The notes beneath the pieces were generated by a model that was not told where the DNA came from, ran no database searches, and saw nothing but the letters and a program-made list of their open reading frames with translations. Below, one piece after another: positions 16,600 to 24,114 of a stretch of DNA of 26,280 nt. Source of the stretch: a virus. Numbering within the stretch: position 1 is the stretch's first letter; every line of letters starts with the position of its first letter. Both the position numbers and the translations under genes were made by a program. The stretch lies in IMG/VR virus record IMGVR_UViG_3300022602_000364, positions 1 through 26,280 of that record. One strand, given 5' to 3'.

Positions 16600-17430
16600 A
16601 TGGCGGTCAGTAACCGTACGACTGGCCTACTTGCAGGCAAGTCTACGAATACGGCGTTGTCTGGTGGTACTCCCCGTGCAGTAGTAACGGCTACGACTGC
16701 TACGCCTTACCAGAACGGCACGAACACTGTTTATCGTTTTACTGTTTCTGGTTCGTTTACGTTGTCGTCTGGTGGTTACGCTGACGTTTTGCTTGTTGGC
16801 GGTGGCGGTGGCGGTGGTGCCCCGAACGGTAACAACGCGCAAGGTTTTGTTTCTGGCGGTGGAGGCGCTGGAGGTTATTTGTATCAGCAGAACATTTATA
16901 TTCCTGCTGGTACGTGGACGGTAACTATTGGCGCTGGCGGCACTGGCAACGCCACAAATGGTGGATATAGTTCTATTGGCGGCACGACTTCTTTGGCTGG
17001 AACTCAATGGACGTTGGCTGCGTTTGGCGGTACACCTGGTTTCTGCGGCAGTTTCGGCAGCGGTGGAAATAACACAAGTTATGCTCAAAGCGCTGGTTCG
17101 GGTGGCGGCGGTGGATGGGGCGGCATTGCAAACAATGGCAACATTAGTCTTACTAATCAAGGCAACGCTGGTGGTAATGGTGGCGTTCAAAATGGCACGC
17201 AAGGCGGCGGTGGTGGCGCTGGCGGCGCTGGCTCCAATCCATCAGGCGGCGCTGGTGTCTCTAACTCAATCACGGGAACAGCAGTTACTTATGCTGCTGG
17301 TGGCGCTGGCAGCGGCGCTGCGGGTGGAAATGCTACGGCTAATAGTGGCAACGGCGGCATAGGCGGCACTGGATATAGCGGTACTCCGCAGACTGGCGGT
17401 ACTGGCATTTTGGTTGTTTCCTTCTATTAG
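16600..17430 (+). CDS. Glycine-rich tail tip / fibre adhesin
   Basis: After an N-terminal segment (NRTTGLLAGKSTNTAL) and a beta strand region (TNTVYRFTVSGSFTLSSGGY), the protein becomes glycine-rich: ADVLLVGGGGGGGAPNG, then GGGGAGGYLYQQNIYIPAGT and later GGGGGWGG and GGGGAGGAG. It closes with TGGTGILVVSFY. This matches the glycine-rich domain of phage tail proteins, related in design to polyglycine-type adhesins such as T-even gp38. It is therefore a good receptor-binding candidate. Many GGT/GGC triplets make the DNA repetitive, but the frame is continuous. Confidence 0.75.
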   Translation: MAVSNRTTGLLAGKSTNTALSGGTPRAVVTATTATPYQNGTNTVYRFTVSGSFTLSSGGYADVLLVGGGGGGGAPNGNNAQGFVSGGGGAGGYLYQQNIYIPAGTWTVTIGAGGTGNATNGGYSSIGGTTSLAGTQWTLAAFGGTPGFCGSFGSGGNNTSYAQSAGSGGGGGWGGIANNGNISLTNQGNAGGNGGVQNGTQGGGGGAGGAGSNPSGGAGVSNSITGTAVTYAAGGAGSGAAGGNATANSGNGGIGGTGYSGTPQTGGTGILVVSFY

Positions 17431-17436
17431 GAAGTT

Positions 17437-17553
17437 ATGTGGCGTTCTACTGATTGCGATAAGTGCCACGGTGCTGGCGAATACGTGGATTTTGTAAAAG
17501 CGCCTGACGGCACTTCACATCGCATGATTGTGTTTTGCGATTGTCAGGAGTAA
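17437..17553 (+). CDS. 38-residue Cys-pair microprotein (DnaJ-type zinc motif)
   Basis: A short ORF fits exactly between the glycine-rich fibre gene and the next gene, with AGGAAGTT just upstream of ATG and its stop three bases before the following ATG. It encodes MWRSTDCDKCHGAGEYV, then a short linker and VFCDCQE. CDKCHGAG is the Cys-x2-Cys-x-Gly-x-Gly motif of the DnaJ zinc domain, and the closing Cys-x-Cys could complete one metal site. The tight packing supports that it is translated. Function unknown; a metal-binding or protein-binding role is inference. Confidence 0.65.
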   Translation: MWRSTDCDKCHGAGEYVDFVKAPDGTSHRMIVFCDCQE

Positions 17554-17556
17554 TCA

Positions 17557-17793
17557 ATGGGAATTGCGGATGCGCTTACAGAGCATGGATTAAACGCAGG
17601 CCGTCCTAAGTGCAAGATGTGTGACATTCTTCGAGTGTTAGATCCTGAGGATCGGGATGCTTTGGAAGAAGCGCTTGCGGATCAAAGAAATTTTTCCGCT
17701 CCTGTTATTAAAACGATTCTTGCTGCTGAGGGTTTTAGCATTTCGCGGGACACTATTGGCGATCATCGGCGCGGCGTTTGTAATCAGCGATGA
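17557..17793 (+). CDS. Small Cys-pair and helix-turn-helix-like protein
   Basis: The 78-residue product has a Cys-x2-Cys near the start (RPKCKMCDILRVLDPEDRD) and a helical C-terminal half: LEEALADQRNFSAPVIKTIL, then AAEGFSISRDTIGDHRRGVC. The last segment reads like a turn followed by a recognition helix (SRDTIGDHRRG), so DNA binding is plausible. Similar proteins occur next to phosphoesterase genes in actinophages. Its start follows a Cys-pair microprotein gene and its stop overlaps the phosphoesterase start (ATGA), so the two are probably coupled. Confidence 0.7.
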   Translation: MGIADALTEHGLNAGRPKCKMCDILRVLDPEDRDALEEALADQRNFSAPVIKTILAAEGFSISRDTIGDHRRGVCNQR

Positions 17794-18977
17794 GTATTCA
17801 AAATCGTTTGCGCGAATTGGCTAATGCTGGTTCGACTGTTTCTCAATCGAATAAGGTTCCGCAGGGTTGGGAATCTGGTGTTCGTTATGAACCAGATGGA
17901 ACTTCCGTTATTACAACTGGGCCAATGCCTGAAATTAACAATGACGATTATCAGATTCTTATTGAATCAATTGCGGGAAAAATACCTGATGGTTTTCGTG
18001 TTCGTTTAGCCGAGGCAAGGTTTGATCCTGCCGCGTGGCATCGGGATAACAATGACGATAAAGCCGTTACTAGACCAATTGTCCGTTATCGCTTTGTGAT
18101 TGAACCTGCGCCTAGAAAAGTTGCCGTGGATGATCTTCTGCGGGCAATAGGCGGTCGTAGAGCAGCGAAAACAAAGCGATCAAAGAAACATGCGGGGACG
18201 TATGCTGTCGCGGCAGGTGATCTGCAATTAGGTAAACCTGATGGTGATGGCAGTGAAGGAACTGTTAATAGATTTCTTGACGCGCATAGCCGTTCCATTG
18301 ACCGTTATTTGTTGTTGCGGGATAAAGGAACTGTTAACGACGTTTTGTTGCTGTGGGCAGGCGATTGCATTGAAGGAACAGAATCACAAGGCTCACGTTT
18401 GCTTGCTCGCCTTGATCTGACCATCACGGAACAAGTTCGTGTGTATCGCCGTTTGATGCTTGAACAGGTTCGCGCTTTTGCCGACATCGCAAACAAAGTA
18501 ACGGTTGCAGTTGTGCCTGGTAACCACGATGAAGCGAAACGAATTGGTGACCAGATGGCTACTCGTTATGACGATTCGTGGGCGATTGAAGGTGCTTCGC
18601 AGGTTGCTGATGTGATGAAAGCCGCTGAGTACAAGAACATTGATTGGGTGTTCCCTGGCTATGACGAACTTGATATTTGTTTGGATATATCGGGTACCAA
18701 AATTGGTTTGTTACACGGTCATCAAACCAAAGGCAAGATGGAATCTTGGTTGGGTGGTGCCGCTGTGCAGCGGAGAGCAATTGGAACGTCCGACGTAATT
18801 GTTAGCGGTCATTTTCATCATTTAAAAATTCAGCAACTTGGTCCAACTACGCATGTTCAATTACCAGCATTGGATGGCGGGAGTCTTTGGTGGCGGCACA
18901 TGGGTCGCCTTGATGCGCCTCCTGGAATGATTACGTTTGTTATTGATAACGGTTGGCGAGGCTTGGAGATATTGTGA
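17790..18977 (+). CDS. Calcineurin-like metallophosphoesterase
   Basis: The 395-residue protein carries all main motifs of the metallophosphoesterase superfamily: GDLQLGK at residue 143, WAGDCIEG near 190, PGNHDE with Asn245-His246, LHGHQTKG near 308 and SGHFHHLK with His341, His343 and His344. These residues hold two metal ions. The first 130 residues are a separate N-terminal region (DYQILIESIAGKIPDGFRV). Family members cleave phosphodiester or phosphomonoester bonds, including nucleic acid ends in phage and bacterial enzymes. The substrate here cannot be told. Location inside the tail operon, with a DNA-binding-like partner upstream, suggests a DNA-related job rather than a structural one. 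Confidence 0.85.
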   Translation: MSIQNRLRELANAGSTVSQSNKVPQGWESGVRYEPDGTSVITTGPMPEINNDDYQILIESIAGKIPDGFRVRLAEARFDPAAWHRDNNDDKAVTRPIVRYRFVIEPAPRKVAVDDLLRAIGGRRAAKTKRSKKHAGTYAVAAGDLQLGKPDGDGSEGTVNRFLDAHSRSIDRYLLLRDKGTVNDVLLLWAGDCIEGTESQGSRLLARLDLTITEQVRVYRRLMLEQVRAFADIANKVTVAVVPGNHDEAKRIGDQMATRYDDSWAIEGASQVADVMKAAEYKNIDWVFPGYDELDICLDISGTKIGLLHGHQTKGKMESWLGGAAVQRRAIGTSDVIVSGHFHHLKIQQLGPTTHVQLPALDGGSLWWRHMGRLDAPPGMITFVIDNGWRGLEIL

Positions 18978-19243
18978 TTGATCGAAGCATTGCTGATGAA
19001 GCAGGCAGGTTGATTACTGGTCCTCGTGCTGATGAATATGGCGGTCCGTTAGAGGGTATGGCCAAGGTTGCGGCATTGTGGTCCGCCTATCTCAATGTGA
19101 CTGTTACTGCTGCTGACGCCGCTAAGATGTTGTTGCTGATGAAGATTGGGCGTAGTCAATCCAGTTTTCGTCGGGATCATTTTGTGGACGGGATCGCGTA
19201 TCTGCTTATTGCGGAAGGAATTGACCGTGGCCGCAATGAATAA
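18974..19243 (+). CDS. DUF6378-like phage protein
   Basis: The 89-residue product reads DRSIADEAGRLITGPRADEY, then GGPLEGMAKVAALWSAYLNV, AADAAKMLLLMKIGRSQS and HFVDGIAYLLIAEG. The RADEYGxPLE, AALWSAYL and VDGIAYL motifs fit the DUF6378 group of small helical phage proteins, which I recall from actinophages and other phages. Start GTG 18974 overlaps the phosphoesterase stop (GTGA) and has GGAG five bases upstream; an earlier TTG at 18953 has no such site. Biochemical function is unknown to me. Confidence 0.7.
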   Translation: MIDRSIADEAGRLITGPRADEYGGPLEGMAKVAALWSAYLNVTVTAADAAKMLLLMKIGRSQSSFRRDHFVDGIAYLLIAEGIDRGRNE

Positions 19244-19430
19244 AGATTTGGTAGCGCGAATTCAATTTGGTGATTTGGTTGTGACGTTGACTGCTGGCGG
19301 GGCATCTTGGAATCCTGATGTTGCTCACGATTTGATTAGCCGCGTTAATCAATTGTGGAAAGAATCCATAAGCACGATGTTGGAATCTGGCGTGTTCAAT
19401 AACGATGACGAGGATTCTGACGATGAGTAA
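19227..19430 (+). CDS. Small protein with acidic tail, unknown function
   Basis: The 67-residue product reads MNKDLVARIQFGDLVVTL after a short lead, then NPDVAHDLISRVNQLWKESI and an acidic end NNDDEDSDDE. I chose GTG 19227 because AAGGA lies seven bases upstream; ATG 19236 is a weaker alternative. It overlaps the previous gene and the next start (ATGAGTAA). No family is recognised. The mixture of two strands and one amphipathic helix would suit a small partner protein. Confidence 0.55.
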   Translation: MAAMNKDLVARIQFGDLVVTLTAGGASWNPDVAHDLISRVNQLWKESISTMLESGVFNNDDEDSDDE

Positions 19431-20547
19431 TTATCGTTATCTGTTTGCTGATTTGCTGACGAATAAAATCAATGCTGAATTGCCGTTAAATTCGGTTACG
19501 TTTGGCAAGGAACTTAATACCGCTGGCCCTTTTAGCGGTCAAGTCATGTTGTCTGGGCTTCAATCCATTAATTACAACATTCAGGATTACACCACGCCAG
19601 GTAAAACGGCGGTTTATGTGGATCGTGACGGTGTAATTGTTTGGGGCGGGATTATTTGGTCACGTTCGTACGATTCAAATAGTCAGGAATTGACGTTCAC
19701 TGGCAAGGAATTTGAATCGTATTTTGAACGGCGCAGGATTAATTACGACTACAACGTAGCGGGTAGTAGTCAGGATCAATTGACCGTTGCCCAGAATTTG
19801 TTGAACACCGCTCAATCAGCAGCAAACGGAAACATTGGTGTGCAGATTGGAACGGAAACATCTGGCATCAACGTAAATAAGACTTGGCGTTTTTATGATT
19901 TAAAACCTGTTGCAGAAGCAATTAAAGAAATGGCGCAATCTGTAACTGGGTTTGATTGGAACATTGATTGCCAATACGACACCAGTTACAACATTACCAA
20001 GGTTATGCATCTTGATTATCCAAAGCGCGGCAAACAATATGTGTCTACCGATCCGTATGCGTTTGCGCTTGAATTTCCTGGCAATGTTCTTGATTATCAA
20101 TACCCCGAGGATTCAACAAGCACGGTAAATGCTTTGTACGGTGTTGGTGCTGGCAACAATGAAGCAAAAGTTATTGCTGCTAGTTCGTCCGCTTCTTTAG
20201 GCACCGCTACGCCTGTTACGGCTGCCGCTCAATTGGCTGCTGGTTGGCCTTTGCTTGAGGATCAAGTTTCTTACACCGATTACAACAACATAACGGCTCT
20301 AACAAATTTGACCACTGGTTATCTCAATGCGTGGTTTAACCCTGTTGTGGTTTGGACGGTACGTGTTTCTACTTCCGATCCTGTTCTTGGTTCGTACAAA
20401 TGCGGTGATGATTTCCGTATTCGTTTGCTTGACCCGCGTTTTCCATCTGGTCTGGATGTTGTGCGGCGATTGTCCAAATACGACGTAACAGTTGGCGATA
20501 ACAATAATCCTGAATATGTCACTCTCACTTTTGTTTACACACCGTAG
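19423..20547 (+). CDS. Tail protein, baseplate/hub-like
   Basis: The 374-residue product begins SNYRYLFADLLTNKINAELP, then GKELNTAGPFSGQVMLSG, TTPGKTAVYVDRDGVIVWGG and LTFTGKEFESYFERRRINYD. This is the typical start of actinophage minor tail proteins of the gp27/Gp37-like hub class, where the first domains form a beta hub around the tail tip. The C-terminal part includes PVVVWTVRVSTSDPVLGSYK and FRIRLLDPRFPSG. I chose ATG 19423 (overlapping the previous stop) over the earlier in-frame ATG 19405, which sits deeper in the previous gene. It lies after the non-structural cassette, resuming tail genes. Confidence 0.75.
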   Translation: MSNYRYLFADLLTNKINAELPLNSVTFGKELNTAGPFSGQVMLSGLQSINYNIQDYTTPGKTAVYVDRDGVIVWGGIIWSRSYDSNSQELTFTGKEFESYFERRRINYDYNVAGSSQDQLTVAQNLLNTAQSAANGNIGVQIGTETSGINVNKTWRFYDLKPVAEAIKEMAQSVTGFDWNIDCQYDTSYNITKVMHLDYPKRGKQYVSTDPYAFALEFPGNVLDYQYPEDSTSTVNALYGVGAGNNEAKVIAASSSASLGTATPVTAAAQLAAGWPLLEDQVSYTDYNNITALTNLTTGYLNAWFNPVVVWTVRVSTSDPVLGSYKCGDDFRIRLLDPRFPSGLDVVRRLSKYDVTVGDNNNPEYVTLTFVYTP

Positions 20548-20555
20548 GAAACGTT

Positions 20556-21230
20556 ATGGCTGTTATTAATTTGTCTCCAGCGTTGAAGGCAATGTTTGAC
20601 GCTTTGGATTCTCGTTTGCGGAAGATTGAAAACAGCACGGTGTTTAAGGCACCTGCCGTGCCTTCTGATCCAAGCAATCTCACCAATGGGCAGATTTGGT
20701 ATGACACGACTCAATTAAAGTTTGAAACATACGATAACGGAGTCACCCGACCTTTAGGTGAATTGAAGTATTACGGCAACTTTTATGACCTGACAACACA
20801 ATCTGCCGCAAACACAACAACCGCATATGTTGTAAACATTGGTAACACGGTCGCAGCCAACGGTGTTTCTATCGTGTCTGGTAATCAAATTACGGTTGCT
20901 TATTCTGGCGTGTGGAATCTTCAATTCAGTTTGCAGTTGTTGGGTTCGGATACGTCCCTTGACGATGTGCAGATTTGGTTGCGACAGAACGGTACTGACG
21001 TTCCTAATTCAACAACATATATTGCTGTACCAGCAAAGCATGGTTCTATTTCTGGCGCGGCTGTTGCTGCTTGGAACTTTTTTGCCACAATGAACGCTGG
21101 CGACTATCTGCAACTCATGTGGCAGACAGACTCAACCACGAACACTATTGCGTATCGTCCCGCTGGCACTACGCCAACTACGCCTGTTACGCCTTCTGTG
21201 ATCGTGACAATGAATCAAGTCGCTTGGTAA
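20556..21230 (+). CDS. Tail fibre protein with C1q/jelly-roll-like domain
   Basis: The N-terminus (AVINLSPALKAMFDALDSRL) is helical and probably trimerises or docks. SDPSNLTNGQIWYDTTQLKF is a common fibre linker motif. The C-terminal ~130 residues (YGNFYDLTTQSAANTTTAYV, NGVSIVSGNQITVAYSGVWN, LQFSLQLLGSDTSLDDVQIW, FATMNAGDYLQLMWQTDSTT) form the jelly-roll type domain widespread at fibre tips of aquatic phages, similar in layout to C1q/TNF folds. It is a likely receptor-binding or capping domain. It sits at the end of the tail module, just before lysis genes. Confidence 0.75.
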   Translation: MAVINLSPALKAMFDALDSRLRKIENSTVFKAPAVPSDPSNLTNGQIWYDTTQLKFETYDNGVTRPLGELKYYGNFYDLTTQSAANTTTAYVVNIGNTVAANGVSIVSGNQITVAYSGVWNLQFSLQLLGSDTSLDDVQIWLRQNGTDVPNSTTYIAVPAKHGSISGAAVAAWNFFATMNAGDYLQLMWQTDSTTNTIAYRPAGTTPTTPVTPSVIVTMNQVAW

Positions 21231-21272
21231 TATCAGTTAAACCGTGGCGGGCATACAGGAATAGGTGCGTCC

Positions 21273-21554
21273 GTGAATTGGTTAGGTACAGCGGCTAACG
21301 TCGCACAAATTTTTAGTGTTTTAGGGCCATTCATCGTGGTCCTGTTTTGGATCGCGGTACGAATCAACAAGAAACTGGATGTCATAGACAAGGAATCAAA
21401 GCCAAATGGCGGTTCATCCATGCGTGATGCCGTCAACATGATTCTCGCCAATCAACAAAAATTGGATGAGAGACTGGACAACGTAGAAAAGAACCTCGCA
21501 AACCTGCGCGGTTCTTACGATGAACACACACGGAGAACAAGGGGCACCTGGTAA
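21273..21554 (+). CDS. Single-span membrane protein, holin candidate
   Basis: The 93-residue product starts with GTG 21273, preceded by AGG seven bases upstream. It has one membrane segment near the N-terminus (about residues 8-29, VAQIFSVLGPFIVVLFWIAV), then a charged helical coiled-coil part (INKKLDVIDKES, ANQQKLDERLDNVEKNLANL). Single-span proteins with a charged cytoplasmic tail directly before a two-span protein and an endolysin are common in phage lysis cassettes. Holin or antiholin is therefore the best guess; a spanin-like or tail-anchored role cannot be excluded. Confidence 0.6.
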   Translation: MNWLGTAANVAQIFSVLGPFIVVLFWIAVRINKKLDVIDKESKPNGGSSMRDAVNMILANQQKLDERLDNVEKNLANLRGSYDEHTRRTRGTW

Positions 21555-21874
21555 TGAAAAACCTGTTTGCTGCTATTAACAAATGGCTTGTTGCTACACC
21601 GACTGGTCGTATTGTTCGGACGTTTTTGCTGACCGCTCTCGGTTTGGCATTGGCTGATTGGATTCAAAACGGCCAGATTGATTTCTCGCATTGGACTACG
21701 TGGGTGATTGTTCCTGCTGGCCCGCTGCTTGGCGTGGCGTACGACGCTCTCAGCAAGAATTTTCCACTGTTCGGTGTGGTTGCTGCTGACGTTGCTGTTA
21801 GCCCAAAAATTAATCCTGTTGTGCAGGAGGTTGTGGCCGAGGCCGCAGCAAATTCAACTCAGACAAAGAAGTAA
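21554..21874 (+). CDS. Two-span membrane protein, holin candidate
   Basis: The 106-residue product has two likely membrane segments, about residues 22-38 (RTFLLTALGLALADWI) and 49-66 (WTTWVIVPAGPLLGVAYDAL), and a charged C-terminus (INPVVQEVVAEAAANSTQT). This is the class II holin shape. The start overlaps the previous stop (TAATG). With the GH25 endolysin one gene downstream, a role in controlled opening of the membrane for lysis is probable. Confidence 0.6.
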   Translation: MKNLFAAINKWLVATPTGRIVRTFLLTALGLALADWIQNGQIDFSHWTTWVIVPAGPLLGVAYDALSKNFPLFGVVAADVAVSPKINPVVQEVVAEAAANSTQTKK

Positions 21875-21876
21875 TT

Positions 21877-22368
21877 ATGGAGATTGTCCCCGCCCACAAG
21901 CAGAAGTTTACTCATCGCTACATGGTGGTTTATCCCGATCATCAGCCGCGTGAGTCAGATCCGCATTACCGCGATTTCCACGAATATCGCCGTAGGCATG
22001 TGGCTAACGCTTTGTGTGATTTTGCTGCTGACAGGGGCGGGGACACCTCCGAGTGTGACTTAAACCATCCGTTAGAACTGCATCATGCTGTTATTGAATT
22101 TGCCATGCTTGGCAATTTGCAGGACATTGATGGTGACGGCGATTTGGATTTAGATCCAACGTCAGCGGTTGATTTGAAGATTCTTGCTGCTGATTACCCT
22201 GGCATTGATACGCCAGAAGAAGTTGGCGATTGGATTAACAGTGCCGACAATCTGGTTTTCTTGTGCCGTAAACACCACCGTGGCGCTGGCGGCGTTCATT
22301 CGGCGGCGTATGCTGATTACGTAGCCTCGCAATACGTCCGTGGCCTAATAACACCTTTGGAGAAATGA
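21877..22368 (+). CDS. HNH-like protein with an acidic Asp/Gly insert
   Basis: The two halves of an HNH metal-finger nuclease pattern are visible: PLELHHAVIEFA (about residue 66, His pair) and SADNLVFLCRKHHRGAGGVH (about residue 121, Asn then His pair). The first half is preceded by HVANALCDFAADRGGDTSEC. Between the halves lies LQDIDGDGDLDLDPTSAVDL, an Asp-x-Asp-x-Asp-Gly loop like that of EF-hand or dockerin calcium sites. It sits between the holin candidates and the endolysin; its stop overlaps the endolysin start. Activity is unproven; a non-catalytic structural role is possible. Confidence 0.6.
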   Translation: MEIVPAHKQKFTHRYMVVYPDHQPRESDPHYRDFHEYRRRHVANALCDFAADRGGDTSECDLNHPLELHHAVIEFAMLGNLQDIDGDGDLDLDPTSAVDLKILAADYPGIDTPEEVGDWINSADNLVFLCRKHHRGAGGVHSAAYADYVASQYVRGLITPLEK

Positions 22369-23021
22369 TGTCGGTCAGCATGAGTGTTTGGGGACCAGAT
22401 CTGTCTGGTTATCAATCGGGTGCAAACATTGCTCAGATTCAGCAAGACGGTGCTTCATTTGTTTTCTTGAAAGCAAGCGAGGGTGGAGCAACTGATCCTG
22501 CTTTTGCTGCTCATTGGAAGGCTGCTCGCACTAAGCCAACTCATTTGGTGCGCGGTGCCTATCATTACGGTCACACGGAAAATAATCCTGTTACGGAGGC
22601 GACTCATTTCGTCAATGTGGTTAAGACTGCTGGCGGATTCTATGAGGGTGATTTCGCTATTCTTGATATTGAGGATGTTTGCCCAGCGTCACACAAGGTG
22701 AACGCGGAGCAGAGCGCCAAGTGGTGCAAGGTGTGGCTTGACACGGTGTGCAAATTGACTGGTCTGCCTGTTAGCCGCGTGATTGTTTACACTGGCATGT
22801 GGTGGTGGGAACCGCGTGCGGGCAGTTCAACTTTGTGTGCGGATCATCCGTTGTGGTTGTCGGGATATTCGATTCAACCTCCTGCCATTGTTGGTTGGAA
22901 GTCGTGGACGTTCTGGCAATACACGGACGCTAAGCAGGTTCAAGGCGCTGGCAAGGTTGATGCGTCGGTGTTTAACGGCACTGTCGCGGCGTTGCACAAG
23001 TTGTCAGGTCTGCCCAGTTAG
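22365..23021 (+). CDS. Endolysin, GH25 muramidase
   Basis: The 218-residue product has the glycoside hydrolase family 25 layout. WGPDLSGYQSGANIAQIQQD opens the barrel with Asp12, FVFLKASEGGATDPAFAAHW follows, and FAILDIEDVCP holds the catalytic pair Asp101 and Glu103. Later elements RVIVYTGMWWWEPRA and SWTFWQYTDAKQVQG are typical of the family. These enzymes cut the N-acetylmuramic acid-N-acetylglucosamine bond of peptidoglycan. No signal peptide and no separate wall-binding domain are visible, so it would need a holin for export. ATG 22365 overlaps the previous stop (ATGA). Confidence 0.9.
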   Translation: MMSVSMSVWGPDLSGYQSGANIAQIQQDGASFVFLKASEGGATDPAFAAHWKAARTKPTHLVRGAYHYGHTENNPVTEATHFVNVVKTAGGFYEGDFAILDIEDVCPASHKVNAEQSAKWCKVWLDTVCKLTGLPVSRVIVYTGMWWWEPRAGSSTLCADHPLWLSGYSIQPPAIVGWKSWTFWQYTDAKQVQGAGKVDASVFNGTVAALHKLSGLPS

Positions 23022-23030
23022 CATTTGTAA

Positions 23031-24089
23031 GTGACCGTTTCGATTGCTTTCATAACTCACGATTTTTCTGCTAACAGCAATCCGCTTTTGCCTGGTGGGT
23101 GTGCTTATTACCGCCAGTTCTTGCCGATGCTTACTTTGCAATGCCCAAAACAAATGGGTTACCCAGCATGGACTGCTGAGGACGGTTTTGGTATTAACGC
23201 TGGCGGTAACAGAGCGGCGTTTGGTTTCAATGTTGTTGTTATGAAATTGATGATGGCTCGTAACACCGTTATTCAAATGAAAGCGGCTCAAGCAAATGGC
23301 CAGAAATTAGTTGTTGATGTTGATGACTGGTATGAGGATTTGCCCGAATCAAATCAAGCGCATCGTGTCACCGACCCAACAACAAACAAGGTCATAAACA
23401 GGGATCATTACAAAAACGTCATCATGCAGGCGGATCGCGTAACTGTTTCTACCGAGTTTTTGTTTAACAAATATTCGGAAATGCGCGACAACGTGTTTCA
23501 TGTTCCGAACACGCTTGATTTGTCGGTGTTCTCCCCTAGGTCTGTAATGAATCGCAAACCAATTGTTGGTTGGGTTGGTGGTATTCCGTGGCGCGGTGGT
23601 GACATTGAGTTGTTGCGTGCTTGGTTGCCTGATTTTCTTGAAGAGCACGATTTGATGTTTCATCATTCTGGTCACATGCCAGAGCATCAATCGTTTGCTG
23701 ATTTGGCTGGCATTGATCCGCTCCGCGTTACAACATCGAAGATGCTTCCATTGAATCAGTATTTTGTTGAATCGTTTTGCATGGACATTGGCATTGTTCC
23801 GTTGAATGACATTCCTTTTAATCACGCTAAATCGTGTTTGAAAGGTTTGGAGTATGTGGGTGCTGGTATTCCTTTTGTTGCTGATGCTCTGCCCGAATAT
23901 AGAGCGTTGAATTCTTATGGTGTTGGTCGTGTTGCTTCATCGCCAGAGGAATGGCGTGCGGAGATGACACACTTGTTGGATTACAAAACTCGTAAAAAGG
24001 ACGCTGCTATTAATAGAGCGCAAGTCAAAAAGCATTACACGATTGGGACTGTGACAGATAAATGGAAAGACGCCCTCACCGTTTGGTGA
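23031..24089 (+). CDS. Glycosyltransferase (GT-B, GT4-like)
   Basis: The 352-residue product opens with VSIAFITHDFSANSNPLLPG, then GCAYYRQFLPM. It contains VVDVDDWYEDLP, VTVSTEFLFNKYSEM, NVFHVPNTLDLSVFSPRS, and IVGWVGGIPWRGGDIELL, the usual GT-B C-terminal domain start. PLNDIPFNHAKSCLKGLEYV, with GAGIPFVADALPEYRALNSY, is the nucleotide-sugar-binding region. It probably transfers a sugar to a phage or host target. Glycosylated virion proteins are known in actinophages, and its neighbours are fibre genes, so virion decoration is a reasonable inference. The GTG start has no obvious ribosome site; the sequence from it already matches the family. Confidence 0.8.
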   Translation: MTVSIAFITHDFSANSNPLLPGGCAYYRQFLPMLTLQCPKQMGYPAWTAEDGFGINAGGNRAAFGFNVVVMKLMMARNTVIQMKAAQANGQKLVVDVDDWYEDLPESNQAHRVTDPTTNKVINRDHYKNVIMQADRVTVSTEFLFNKYSEMRDNVFHVPNTLDLSVFSPRSVMNRKPIVGWVGGIPWRGGDIELLRAWLPDFLEEHDLMFHHSGHMPEHQSFADLAGIDPLRVTTSKMLPLNQYFVESFCMDIGIVPLNDIPFNHAKSCLKGLEYVGAGIPFVADALPEYRALNSYGVGRVASSPEEWRAEMTHLLDYKTRKKDAAINRAQVKKHYTIGTVTDKWKDALTVW

Positions 24090-24094
24090 GAGCG
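24071..24094. terminator. Hairpin between convergent genes
   Basis: CGCCCTCACC (24071-24080) pairs with GGTGAGAGCG (24085-24094) around a GTTT loop with one internal mismatch. It overlaps the glycosyltransferase stop and lies where the minus-strand transglycosylase gene also ends, so it may serve both strands. No strong T-run follows it. Confidence 0.5.
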
Positions 24095-24114
24095 CCTTCC
24101 ATGTGTGTGTTGGT

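Noticed and set aside
16627-17202. 191-codon minus-strand frame
   Set aside because: Antisense of the glycine-rich fibre; composition (Thr, Arg, Ala, Ser) follows from GGN and GCN codons of the sense strand.
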